From NCBI GenBank assembly GCA_026724425.1, contig JAIUCV010000011.1, forward strand, positions 12,049,501 to 12,113,500: DNA of 64,000 nt, written 5' to 3'. The notes under the pieces were generated by a model. It made no database searches. It worked only from the letters and a program-made list of their open reading frames with translations, and was not told the DNA's origin. This DNA comes from Erythrophleum ivorense (Eukaryota > Streptophyta > Magnoliopsida > Fabales > Fabaceae). This document shows, one piece after another, positions 25,801 to 38,383 of this stretch; within the stretch, counting starts at the first letter, position 1; every line of letters begins with the position of its first letter. The position numbers were made by a program, and so were the translations under genes.

Positions 25801-27403
25801 TATGTTGTACACATGGTATCCCCTAATCAGATCGAGAGTTGCCTACTCTTTATTCCATTGACATCATTTTCTTGGAGTGATCTATAAGATTTTAGCACAC
25901 AAATGACATTTAGGAATCATGTAAAATTAGAAATTAATGTATGCAAAAACAAGTAAAAATACAAAGAACAAAATGTGCTTACTTTGGATATACAAGTATA
26001 AGATTAATAAACCTTACCAACTAAAAACTTTTTAAGAGATTTGTTATAGATTAGATCTTCAAATGGTATAAATTCAAAAGTATACATAGAGATTAGTGCT
26101 TGAGCAACCCAAGTATCTCAAGAAAATGATGGTTAAAAAAAAATTGTATTTATAACAACTGGCTTTGAAATTTCTATCATTGCTTTGTACAACAAAAGTC
26201 TTAATTTAATAACAATTTCCTTCTACCAATATTGCTTTCCTTCTATCAATGAGAAACTTGCTAATAGAAGCTTGGATCTTATTATCTTGTAGCAAGAATT
26301 GTAGCAATCATTAATAAATTATTTACATAAATAAAAGTTTCAATTTGATAATAATTTCCTTCTATTATGACATGTTATGCTGTAAGGTTATGTGATTGGA
26401 CCCTTAGTTAATTAACTCTCTTCACTTCAATGTGTGTCATAATAAATCATGCTTATATAAAATCTAATGGCACATATAAAATAATGCTAAAAAATCACAT
26501 TTATTTTATTATGTAGCTTATTAAACTTGTGCATATTGCTAAATTTAATTAATAGTGGAAAGATGCAAGTTTTCTAATGCATTTTTTAAGTGGTATGATT
26601 ATTACTAGCGTTACATATCAAGTGCAAGATATTGGTGTATCTTCTTTGACTTTTAAAATTCTTTTTAGATTTTGCCACTTCATCTGTATCACATTTTTTA
26701 TTTTCTTTATAATATAATGATGGTAAAGTCACTTTTTTGCACTAATTATCAAATTTGATGATTCAATAAAAAAATTTAAATGATAAGGATTTAAAAGTTT
26801 GACTAATTAAAATTCAAGCTTAATCATATTACATGTCCAAGTTCAAATAAACTTTATGATAAATATCTTAAACTATTGCAAATGTGAATGAGATTAATTA
26901 CTCATAATCAAATAATGATTAAGAATACATGTTTATTTAATTTTATTTTGCTTTTTTGAACAACTAAATTGTAACACAATAGTTTAAAAGTAAAAATAGA
27001 TCATTACTTTATCACCACAACAAAAAGAAAAGATAAATCATTACCGTTTCTTCAAGAAGTGAGAGCTCCTTACTTTTAACATCATTTGTGTACTTAAAAA
27101 TTGTTGTTGTCCATATCCTTAATACTCAAGCAATAATTCTCCAAGTTTCTTTCTTTGGATGGAGTTTAGCTATGGAATAAATCTTCTATGGCATTGTGGA
27201 TGATTTATTTATGTACAACACATGTAGCAGTTAATATACTCATCTCACATGGTAAAAAAAATGACAAATAACTATTATTTAAATAATGGAGAAAGGCCAT
27301 ATTTGATATAATTTATATAAGGACAATTAAGATCAAATACACCAATTTAAAAACATAAAGTGCTAATAATTATAGTTATTCAGGTAGGTTTTGTTGTCTC
27401 ACT
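22809..27403. other. Intergenic DNA between two Helitron-like fragments
   Basis: The base composition is less extreme than in the flanking TA-rich DNA. I tried to read replication-protein-A-like or DUF223-like pieces, which plant Helitrons often carry, but found only short hydrophobic frames (for example 24493-24747 on the minus strand) that I cannot assign. It may be the interior of a decayed Helitron. Confidence 0.35.
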
Positions 27404-27619
27404 TAGCACAAATTTTGAAAAACCTCTTTGTAAACTACATTATTGGTAACATTCAATAGATTATTTTCTTAGTCATGTATAAGAATTTTCAAACTTTGTT
27501 TAGTCCTAACCCTCGTTATGGCAACATAAAGTTGCTCATAAGTAAAAATTGATTTTGGAGGATAAAGACTGATATTAAAAAGTAATTATCCTTCACTTTT
27601 GTTTATTGTTATGGCTTTT
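27404..27619 (-). pseudogene. Helitron (PIF1-like) helicase C-terminal remnant
   Basis: The minus strand reads KAITINKSEG, a stop, SLYPPKSIFTYEQLYVAITR, then VRTKQSLKILI, a stop, and NVVYKEVFQNLC. This matches the order of the last conserved motifs of plant Helitron Rep/helicase proteins: AMTINKSQGQ-type motif V, then a GQLYVALSRV-type motif VI, and a final NVVYKEVF-like tail. At least two in-frame stops make it a pseudogene. The upstream part of the helicase is not recognisable; a gypsy-type LTR was inserted just beyond 27763. Motif identity is from knowledge of the family. Confidence 0.75.
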
Positions 27620-27632
27620 ATTTAATCATGCC

Positions 27633-27694
27633 TAATTCAATTTCATAACATAGTTGACATTTCTTTTCTTTTGGTTTCACAATTATTTATAAAC
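27633..27694. repeat. Second copy of the 63-bp repeat
   Basis: Near-identical to 22746-22808. It lies immediately upstream (minus strand) of the helicase motif V remnant and so is probably former helicase coding DNA. Confidence 0.6.
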
Positions 27695-30600
27695 TTTTCT
27701 CCCACCTAAAAGACAAAACAACATGCTTATTTGTCCATTATTGCATATTTTTTCAGAAACTTGTGTCACACCCTCAATATGACCGTGTGCTGCTTGAAAA
27801 GTTTAAAAATTTTGATTATCAAGAATAAAACCAAAATCAAAGTAAAGTCATCATTAAATTTTTTATTTTTAAAAGAAAAAACTTTCAAAAAACCTTTTTG
27901 TCAAAAAATAGTTTACAAATTAAAATTGGATTAGGGAGTTGATTGTGTGTGGGAAATGTATTAGGTACCCTAAAACATCCGTTCTTAAAAATGGTTATCC
28001 TAAATTAATTATGAAAATTAATATGATTTTAATTTTATTTTAATTACCCTAACAATTGCATGTAGATAATAATGAAAAGAAAAGTAACTAAGAAAAGGAA
28101 ATAAAAGAAAAAAAAATATTTATTTATAAGAAAAAACTTGATTTATGATAAGAACCTAGAGCTTATGTACTTTATAAAAAGAATCAAAATCCATCTAGTT
28201 TGACAAAGTAAAAAATCGCATTTTAGTTATCATTACCTTTTTTTTTGCCTTTTATTTTAAATAAGATATTTTCTTTTATATATTTCAACTATTTTTTTTT
28301 AGAGAAAAAAGAAAGCGAATGAGAATTACTTTTACCTTTTTCAAATAAAATAGTTTTAAAATTAATTGATGTGTTTTAATTTATAAAAAATAGAGTTAAT
28401 TTTACTTTTTCACTCTTCTCATTTTTCCATTTCTTCATGATTTTTTGTTTTTTTTTATTTATATTTTTTGGTTTCCTTTATGATTGATTTTTTTTTTACT
28501 TTTTTCTATATTTTTATTTTTATTTTTATTTTTATTTTGATTTTTATTTTTGATTTTTCTTTTATAAAAAGGATTTTTCTCTCTCTTTTTTATAAATTTT
28601 TTTAATGAAAGGATTTTTCATTTTTATGAAGTATATTTTTAAGAAAATTTGAGAAAAGTGCATAAGTTTGAAAAAGAAAATTAATTGCTTACTTTTTTTT
28701 CTTTTTATTATTTTTTTCTTGTTTTTACTTTTTTTTTAATTCATTTTTTTCATTTTTATTTTGTTTTGTTTTTGTGGAATTAAACTCTTAAAATTTAAAA
28801 CACAAACATTTGAATTTGGAAATTTTTTTTTATTTTCAAGTGTTGACATTGAACATTAATGTTATTTTCATCTTTTTAAGCCTAACTTTTGAACTTTTGG
28901 CCTTTTAGAACATATACTTTTTCTTTTTCTTTTTAATTTTATTTTAAGGAAAACGTATATGACTTTTCAAAGAAAACTTATTCTTTTTTAAGTTTTATTT
29001 TAAAACTTATCTCTTTTTTATTTAAAAAAAGATATATTTTCATTTTCTGAAAAGCATTTTATTATTATTTTTTGGAATCATTTTGGGAAGCTTTTTGTTT
29101 GAATATACATATATTTTTGGAAACCAAACCCAATTTGACATAGGCCATTGAAGCTCAAAGTTTATTAAAATATAATTATAAAATTTAATAAAGACGAAAG
29201 AAGTTTATTGCCACACATGACCCTTAGGTTAATTTCTATGTGTTTTAGAAGAGAAAAAATCATACACGATAATTCTAAAAGAAAAATAAAAAATAAAACA
29301 AAACAATATGTGCAAGCAAATATTTGTATTTGTGTGTTCTTTGTGTATGTCCAATCAATCGTCACATTGATTATACATTATATTGCAGGATTTTTTTATT
29401 TTTTATTTTTTATTTTTAAAGAAAACGAACCAACGAAGCTATTTTCTTATCTTCTCTTTAATCCTTTGTTAGCTTATGATGAACCTCTTTAAATATGTGA
29501 CTCATATGCAACGAAAGGTAAACAATAATGATAAAGGGATTACTTTCAAAGAAATACCTCAACTTCACAGTTAAAACAAAATAAAAAAGACATCACAAAT
29601 TGAATTGAAATATGATAATCATTTATGCAAACATTGATCAACAATTATTAGCCTAAATATTCAAATGGATTTGCCAACCAAAGACACTAATCATTGTCAA
29701 ATAGAATTTTGATCAAAACATATGACAAAAATTCTATGGTTAATACCAAAATAGCCTTGATGCAAACAGACGTCACAATACATGCTTCCTTTTATAATTG
29801 GGAGAACAAAAAAGGTAATGGAGCTCTTAACACATTTAATTGTTAACATTCACCAAGACACGGTAAAGAAATTGAACACAGATTTTTATTGATGAAATAA
29901 GACCATCCCCCATATTTGGTTCCCACTATGAGCACAAACAAAATTGGTATCATCTTGTCATGCATACTATCATTAAAGAAAACATTCAAAAAAGAAATCA
30001 AGAACACCTTCAAATATTCCAAATAATTCCATCTAAGACCAAGCCACTTATCCCAAAAATAATCACCTAGTTTTGTAAGGTTCCTATGCATCTCCAATAT
30101 ATTCTATTATGAACTAGAAGAATGAGAGCATATGCACATTACTATCCAACACAAATCTAATTTCACACACCTTTTTACATAGTACGATCAAAGTAGGATG
30201 AGGAACATTCAATTACAAAATGGAATATAGCCATTAAGAAAGCTTGTTAAATGGACTCACTCATAAAGAGGCATCAAACATTTTTATGCAATGAAAATAA
30301 AACATGGGAGCACTTCTCACAAATAGGCAAACAAAACCAGAAGCAACCAGTATGAGTATCTCTATATTCAAGTAAAACAGATGCAGGGTAAATAGCAAAG
30401 ATCTTGATCTAAACTCTTAAATCATAAAATATCCACATTTCATCCTTTGCCCAATGATTTAAGTTACTCATAGATATTAAGATCTAAATTTTAGCACCAT
30501 AATCAAACTACATTCATCAAGACCATTAAACCATATTTCAAAGATGAAGAAGATACGAATAAGGAAAAATATACCTCTTTGGATTTGCTTCTTTAACGAA

Positions 30601-30929
30601 GTAGTCAATGTTACTCTTTGATTTGCTTATTCTGCCTTATTTGCCTTTTCCTTCAAAATGTTTTCCTCTACTAATCCCTCATGTGTGAATGAGAAAGGCC
30701 CCAATGGTGTACAGCAATAGTATAAGTTCTAATAAAAGATTTTAACACTTGAACACCTAGGGAATCTGGAAACTCTTTCATTTTTTTCAAACCATTTCCA
30801 TACCTCCCTTGTCTCTCCTACTTATGTTCTTCATATTTTTCCTTTCTTGGCTACTCCTCCTTCTTCTCTCAAGTCACATTGCCTCTCATAACCTCTCTAG
30901 TGTCTGATCTCCTCCTTGAAGGCATTTCA

Positions 30930-31303
30930 TGTAGACTAATAGATATATAAAACACATGAATTATATTCGAAAATGAAACAAAATGTGGAATTATAGGCAC
31001 CTCTAGCCATTACTCAAAAACTGGAAAAAAATGTTTTGCTTAAGATGCTTTTGAATTCCTAGTTTAGGTGTATGATGGTGTATGTATTTTTGGAAGATAA
31101 TTTTACTAAATTGAGCTCTGAGACCCTATTATTTATAAACCATCCTTAATGGCTCCCGCTCATCAAAGGTACCGTAAGGGAAAACATGGTGGAGGAAATG
31201 CTATATCACTGAATCTCAAATCCCTAAAAATTTGGACCATTATACTGTAGCCATTGCAAACATAATGGATGTTATCCATGTTTGGAAAAAAATAATGGTT
31301 ACA
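30930..31303 (-). repeat. Copia 3' LTR (left copy)
   Basis: 374 bp, TGTAGAC...TTACA on the plus strand. It is collinear with 38023-38383 but clearly diverged by substitutions and small indels, which suggests an old insertion. Confidence 0.92.
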
Positions 31304-31317
31304 TTCTCTCACTCAGT
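31304..31317 (-). other. Candidate copia polypurine tract
   Basis: On the minus strand GAGTGAGAGAA immediately precedes the 3' LTR. A purine run at this spot is where plus-strand DNA synthesis starts in LTR retroelements. Confidence 0.55.
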
Positions 31318-31619
31318 CCGAATGACTTAAAGATTTCTAGATTTATATTTATATTCTAAGAAGATAAAACTTAATGCATGAATTATAGTAGTAGTTTCTC
31401 TATATATGAGTATTACCTTTTATGTATCACGATGTATTTTGTTTCCTTAACCTACCATAAACTTAATGAATAAGCTTTATGCTTATTTTGGGTCATTTTA
31501 ATGTTACTTTTTTTCTAAACATAAATGTATATACTAAAATGAGAAAAATAACTCAAACTAAATAAGAGCTTTATTATAAATGATATATGTATATATACAT
31601 AAAAAACTTAATATGGTAC

Positions 31620-34600
31620 CAAGTTTCATCCTAAATATATGATCTTTAAATATTGATGGTGGCATGCCTTTTGTTAAAGGATCTGCTAACATCAATTCAG
31701 TGCTAATACACTCAACGATAATGTTATTCTCTTTGACATGTTCTCAAATGGCTAAATACTTAATGTTGATGTGTTTGTTTCAACTTCTACTTTTGGTATT
31801 CTTAACTAGAAAAACTATAGGTAAGTTGTTACAATATATCATTAATGGCCTAAAAATTGAATCTATAATTCTAAATCCAAAAATAAAGCTCTTTAACCAT
31901 ACACCATGCAAAGTTACCTCAAAACAAGATACAAACTCAGCATCTATAGTAGAAGTAGCAATCAAAGTTTGCTTCGAACTTTTCCAAGACACGATTTTGC
32001 CAACAAACATAAAAAAATGTAACCTCATGTTGATTTTTATGAATCAATGCATTTAGTGAAATCCAAATGAGTAGCCAACTATATCAAGATTCTCAATTCG
32101 TATATACATTATCATGTAGTTCTTAGTATCCTTAAGGTACCTCATCACCTTCTTTGTAGCTCTCTAATGATTTACACTTAGATTATTTGATAACCCCCCT
32201 AACATTTTGACCACAAATGCAATCAGGTTTTGTACAAACTCGAGTATCTATAAAGCTTATAATAGCAGAAATATGTGAAATGTTATGTATCTATTCCCTT
32301 TCTAGATTATCATTTGGGCATTGATTCAAATTGAATTTGTTACCCTTCACAATGAGTGTTACACTTAGTGAATAGTCCTTCATCTTAAATCTCTCTAAGA
32401 CTCTATTAACATAGGTTTCTTGTGGTAGAGCCAAAATATATTGAGTTCTATCTCTATGAATATTTATGCTAATGACATAAGATGTCTCACCTATATCATT
32501 TATAACAAATTTTTTAGAGAAAATTTGTTTCACCTTATATAACAACTTTTTATCATTAGTTACAAGCAATATGCTGTCTACATACAATATAAGTAAATAG
32601 ATTTTACTTCTATTGGCCTTTTAGTATATACACTGATTTATGACATTTTTTATAAATCTAAATAGGAAGATGACATCATGAAATTTAAGATACCACTGAT
32701 GAGAGGCATATGTCAATCCATATATAGGCTTCTTAAGCTTGCATACCAAGTACTCACTAGCATTAGAGGAGAATCCTTTATGTTATTTCATATAAACCTC
32801 TTCCTCTAGATCTCCATTAAGGAATGCCATTTTCACATCCATCTGATGCAATTCCAAATCAAAATAAGCAACCAATGTCATTATTATATAAAGGGAATCT
32901 TTTCTAGAAATAGGGAAAAATGTTTTTGTGTAATTGATTTCTTCCATTTGAGTGAATTCCTTGGCTGCAATTCTTGCCATATATCTCTTGATATTTCTTA
33001 ATAAGTCTTTTTCGTCTTATAGACTCATTTACATCTAATGACTCTAAAACCACTAGGTAACTTAACAAGATCCCAGACTCCATTAGATACCATGAAATCC
33101 ATTTCTTCCTTCATAGCATTATGTCATAGTTCAACTTTTTTGCAATTTATGGCTTGTAAAAATGTCTTAGGATTATTTTTGGCTCCTATATTATTGTTAA
33201 AATCTTTTAGATACACAGCATAATCATTAAGAATTACTAACCTCCTTATCTTAGTTGATCTTTTCAATATTGGGTTAGCATCCTTTTGGGAAGCATGTTC
33301 CTCAATTGGTTGCTAAATAATTTATGGTAATTGTTTAACAATTGAATTAACTTGGTCATGGTCAATAAGTTGTAGATCTTTAATAATTGGTTATTTAATA
33401 TATTTGTGTCTGTGAAGTATGGATCATAACCAATCTATCATTTGATGTGGAAGCTTGAGAACCATAATGATCATTTTCAATATCTAAGTGCTGAGTTTAA
33501 TCACTTCTACTAATCAAGTTATTCTAAAAAAATTTTACATTTCTTGATTCCATAATCCTAGTGTTGTAAGATAGATAGTAAAATCTATATCTCTTAGATC
33601 TTTCAGTATACCCAATAAAGTAGCCACTAATTATCCTAGGGTCTAGCTTCTTCTTTTATGGATTATAAACCTTAACGTCAGACAGGTATCTCTAAATGCG
33701 CATATGTCTTAAACTTGGCTTTTAATTTTTGAACAATCTAAATGACATCTTTTCAATAGCTTTAGTTGTAATTCGGTTAAGAATATAGACAATTGTTTTA
33801 AAGGCTTTAATCTACAAGGATTTAGACAGCTTGGAGCTATTAGGCAAGCTTCGTACCATGTCTAATAATGTTTGATTTCTTCTTTTAATTACACCAGTTT
33901 GGTTAAGAGACTTAGGCATAGTGTATTGGGCAACAATTCCTTGTTTTTAAAGAAATCTGGCAAATAGACTTGGTGCCTGTCTATCTTCAATATATCTACC
34001 ATAATATTCATCATCTTTATCTGATCTCACTATCTTAATTTATTTATCACATTATTTCTCTACTTCTGCTTTAAAAACTTTAAAGACATCAAATGCCTCA
34101 TTTTTATTATTTAGCAAACAGAGATACATATATCATAAGTAATCATTAATATAAATTATAAAGTATTTTTGATCATTAGAGTTTAACTCTAGACTATAAA
34201 TATCTATATATATGATTTTTAATATGGTAGAACTCCTTTTGACACCTCTTTTAGTATTATTAGTCTACTTTCCCTTAGTGCAATCTATACAGGTATCAAA
34301 ATCAATAAAGTCAAGTGTACTTAGTACTCAATCTTTTACTAACATCTTAACCCTTTATGTTGAGATATGACCTAGCCTATGGTGTCATAATATAGAGGAA
34401 TCTTCATTAGTAACATATCTTTTAATACCTATACTATTAGAAATATGCATTGAATCATTAGATATGTTGTCTTGTAATTGAGTTAGGAAAAAACCATTAA
34501 AAATTGTACCGCTACCAACAAGACTAGATTTATAAAATAATTTAAACATATTATTTGAAAATTCAAAAGAGTATAAAAAAGGTACAAGTTTTTAAACAGA

Positions 34601-35600
34601 AATCAAGTTTTTAGAAAAATTTAGTACATAAAAAGTCATTTCCAAAATCAAACTAAAGACAATATTTAAAACTAATTTACAAGTTCTTACAATTTCTACT
34701 AGTGAACATTTCTTATTACCTAAATAGATGTATTGCTCACTGCCCACTGGTTATCTTTGGTTTAAAAGGCCCTACAATGTATTAGATATATGGATTGTAG
34801 AACTAAAATCAATCCATCATATATCCTTTCTTTTCTAGCCAAGCCTTGAATTTGACACAATCCTTCTTCATGTGTCCTTTCTTTTTACAGAAGAAACACT
34901 TGGACTCTTACCTTATGTTAGCTTGGATGGGTGCCTTGCCATTTCCCTTTGGTTTGGCTTGTCTCTTATTCTTTCCTTATGTTGCTATATGTGCACTTTC
35001 TCTTATCTCTGTTATAAGCCTTCCCTCTTCTTGTACACATAAAGTCAGAAGCTCATTGATTGACCATTTCTCCTTTTGTGTGTTGTAGGAGATTTTGAAA
35101 AACCCATATTGATGTGATAAAGAATTTAAAATATAATGTACGAAGAAAGAGTCGAACATTTTAACCTACAATGTTTTCAATTGAGCCGTTATATCCCTCA
35201 TCTACATGAGGTGTTCTTGCACACCCTTTTATGTCAGTGAGCCTCATAAATGATAATCTTGTCATCAGAGTGCTTATCAAAACCTTATCCAATGATTCGA
35301 ATTATTCATCAATGGCTTTGAATAAGCTTTAGACATCTTGATGCTTTCTGATAAACTTATGAATATTAGCAGATATTTTACTTTTGATATATATCATGCT
35401 AAGGCAATTTGATCGCTCCCAAAGTTCATAAAGAGTTATTGTAGATGCACTGCTAGTATCTGTAGGCTTTAAAAGTTCATATGTTCTAATTACATCATCA
35501 ACATCCATCCACCCTAATTAGAGAAGTATTTTCTCCTTCTATATGTTATTATCATTTGTTAATTCAAGAATTTGAAAGTTAGAGATATTCAAAGGTTAAA
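31620..35600 (-). pseudogene. Copia gag-pol polyprotein remnants
   Basis: Pieces are visible in copia order on the minus strand. Gag near 35600-34977 includes ERSNCLSMIYIKSK and WSINELLTLCVQEEGRL. A CCHC zinc knuckle near 34900-34850 reads CFFCKKKGHMKKDC. The protease start near 34810 reads WIDFSSTIHIS, where the catalytic Asp-Ser/Thr-Gly has become DFSS. An integrase zinc-binding region near 34390-34270 (GHIS-like, then DTCIDC) is frameshifted. Reverse transcriptase at 32980-32200 has FDLELHQMDVKMAFLNGDLE and a YVDSILLVTND box in which the second catalytic Asp of YVDD is Ser. RNase H and tail at 32028-31620 include WKSSKQTLIATSTIDAEFVS and ELMLADPLTKGMPP. Frameshifts and stops separate the blocks, so no functional polyprotein is encoded. 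Confidence 0.92.
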
Positions 35601-35674
35601 AAATTGTACAAAATTCACATGTTATATCAGTAATTTGAGGTAATTAAATATATTTTATGACATATTTTTTCAAT

Positions 35675-36345
35675 ATTTTTAAAAATGGACCGGTTATTAT
35701 ACTCGTGAAGTTACTGGTTCACGGTTCATTAGTCGAATCGGTAATAATTAAATATATATATTTAAATTATATATATTAAACTTTTAATATAAGAAATAAA
35801 TATGAGTAAATTTTAAATATTTGATTATTAACTCAATATTTTTTAAAATATTTGAGAGATTATTTTTTAATTGAAAAATAACAACTACCTATAATTAAAA
35901 GTTAACAGTATTTAATATTAAATTTTTGGAGTCCTTAAATTATATTAAAATTTCATTTATCATTAAACAATAACAGTTTTAACCAAACATTTTTATATTT
36001 AAAAGAAATACTACCAAGAAATGAGGCATAATTAAAAGGAAACACCGAAAATAATTAAGTATGTGCTTTTTATTTATTTTAATTATCTATATTTTTTAAT
36101 TTTTGTATATTTTTTACTTCTTTTTTTTAGTATTTTTTATTTTAAATATGTCAAATTTATTTAAGATAAACTATTCTATTATATAAGAAAAATTCAAAAA
36201 AATATTTTAACTGATTCAAACCAGTTTTCAACTAGTCGGTTTTGACTGGTTCTTTGTTTGACTAGTTTTCTGAGCCAATAGGACTAGACCAAGGACTGAT
36301 TCTCGATCCAACCAGTTGAACTGGTAGATTCGATCTAGTTTTTTT
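35675..36345. repeat. ~670-bp AT-rich dispersed element, copy B
   Basis: Collinear with 9250-9960 (see there). The outer ~60 bp on each side are rich in ACTGGTT/AACCAGT-type words in opposite orientation (GACCGGTT, TACTGGTTCACGGTTC on the left; CCAACCAGTTGAACTGGT on the right), which looks like degenerate terminal inverted repeats. It sits inside the copia element between gag and the leader. Confidence 0.65.
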
Positions 36346-37341
36346 AACAATAATTTTACCAATACAAAACATGCCTTTTTAAACCATGAGCCTAATGACA
36401 AATAAAATTACCTGTGGGCCAAGATTTATCTAATTAGGTTCATGCAACTTTATAATGAAACTAGTAAGTTGTATCATTTTCTTAATTCCTGTGGTCAAAT
36501 CAAGAAAAGAAAAAAATTACTATTTCACCATAAGTAATTGTATAAAGTATGATAATATTTTTGTAAAATAATGATTATCATATTAAATATAATTATTTAT
36601 AATTTGATATCATTTTTTCTTTATATAATTATAACACTTAATATATATAATTTTAAAATAATTAAAGGTACTGTGGTTAAATTCTAAATAAATTAAAATT
36701 ACACAACTCACATGACGTCTTAATAACAAAATTACATGCTTTAATGTGACTCAATATAATGCTTTGACAAGCAATACATAATGAAAATTTTAATAATTAA
36801 TCAATTAATCAACTAAACAAGATGTAACTAATTTAATTAATTAATATTTTTCCTTTAAATTATCTAAATGTGCCAAATTCTAATTAGGCATAATTTAAAT
36901 AACACCATAAATTAATTTTTATTTTTAAATATGCTAAAATTGCCTAAAATAAATAGTTTTCCAAAATCTAGGCAAAATTTAAAGGCATAAAATTAATTTC
37001 ATAATTTTTTTATAAAAGAATAACTAAATATTGTCAAAAATTAACTTAAGTTTGTCCAAAATAATTTTACCAAAATTTGGACAAATTAGAATGCACTTAA
37101 TAATTTTGAACAAAATAAATAGCCAAAAAAATAAATTATTGTCAAAATTTTTAAATTAAATATTGGCCAATAAAAACTTGTTGTTCAAAATTTTAAAATT
37201 TAAAAACAAAATAATAATTTTGGCCTATTAAATATTTTGTACAAAAATTGTTCAAAATTAGACCCAATGAATTATTAATTCAAAAATACTGAAAAGGGTC
37301 CAAATGTTGGGCTTAAATGGCCCAAAATTTTTTTTTAATAC

Positions 37342-37375
<34 letters not shown>

Positions 37376-37642
37376 TTTTAAAATCAAAACATGTATAAAC
37401 CATGAAACAAAAGCCCATACACATAGGTCCAAAACGCAATAAACCAAGACAATATAATATATATTAAATGATGTATATATAAGACAATAATAAAGCATAA
37501 CAAAAGTGACAAAGTCTTATTATAATAACGCTAAAGGGCCTGGGTTTAAATCCTACCTATATGCCACTACAGCTATTTTGTGTAAAAAGGCAAAACTACA
37601 TGACGCTCGGATTGTGGCTTAGCAACAAGACATATTTCAAAA

Positions 37643-37818
37643 TGACATATCATTTGATGAAGCATCACAATGATGTGTCGTACAGGTTATCCTTAACCTC
37701 TAGCCTATTTGACCCAACTCGGTTATGATCGTCATGTCGTTTGATGAAGCATCAAAATGACATGCCATATAGGTCATCCTTGACCTCCAACCTAGTCACT
37801 CAACCCAGTTATGACCCG
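37643..37818. repeat. ~88-bp tandem duplication in the copia leader
   Basis: Two units share TTTGATGAAGCATCA-AATGA, AGGT-ATCCTT-ACCTC-A-CCTA and CCAA/CAACC-GTTATGA. They lie in the untranslated region between the primer-binding site and gag. Confidence 0.65.
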
Positions 37819-38008
37819 TTTCAGGTCTAAATGAAAACCTAGTCATTTCTTGAAATTTTTAACACCTTTTTTTATGCTTCCAAAGGCTAACTTCATCAGA
37901 ATTTCATAGGCAATGTGTTTTTAATATCTAAATACGAAAATGGAGCATATGAAAATGGAGCACATGATTTTTAAAGTATTAAATAGCAAGATAAAAGTTT
38001 AAACTTAG

Positions 38009-38020
38009 ACTCTAATACCA
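38009..38020 (-). other. Copia primer-binding site
   Basis: The minus strand reads TGGTATTAGAGT just inside the 5' LTR. It differs by two transitions from TGGTATCAGAGC, the complement of the 3' end of plant initiator tRNA-Met. Confidence 0.8.
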
Positions 38021-38022
38021 AA

Positions 38023-38383
38023 TGTAGACTAACGGATATATAAAACATATTAATTATATTCGAAAACGAAACAAAATGTGGAATTCCATTACTCAAAAAT
38101 TGGAAAAAACATTTTGCTTGGGATGCCTTTGAACTCTTAATTTTGGTGTATGATGATGTGTATATTTTTGGAAGATAAGTGTGTCATCAAACTGAGTCTA
38201 AGGACTTCATTATTTATAGACCATCCTTAATGGCTCCCTTCATCAAATGAGCCATGAGGGAAAACATGGTGGAGGAAATGCTATGTCCCTAAATCTTGAA
38301 TCCCCAAAAAATTGAACCACTATATTGTAGCAATTGCAAACATGTTGGTTTGTTATCCACATTTGGAAAAAACAACAATTACA
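38023..38383 (-). repeat. Copia 5' LTR (right copy)
   Basis: 361 bp, the partner of 30930-31303. It begins TGTAGACTAACGG and ends CAACAATTACA on the plus strand. Confidence 0.92.

Larger units (their letters stand above)
30930..38383 (-). mobile_element. Copia LTR retrotransposon, decayed, 7.45 kb
   Basis: Two direct LTRs (30930-31303 and 38023-38383) start TGTAGACTAA and end TTACA, and a 5-bp target duplication TTTCA flanks them (30925-30929 and 38384-38388). On the minus strand the 5' LTR is followed after two bases by TGGTATTAGAGT, close to the initiator-tRNA-Met binding site TGGTATCAGAGC. Next comes a long non-coding leader interrupted by another repeat, then gag-pol remnants in the order gag, protease, integrase, reverse transcriptase, RNase H. 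That order (integrase before reverse transcriptase) defines Ty1/copia. Many stops and frameshifts make it inactive. Confidence 0.93.

Noticed and set aside
37520..37575. Possible tRNA or SINE (GGGTTTAAATCC looks like a B-box)
   Set aside because: No matching A-box at the right distance and no cloverleaf arms could be paired.
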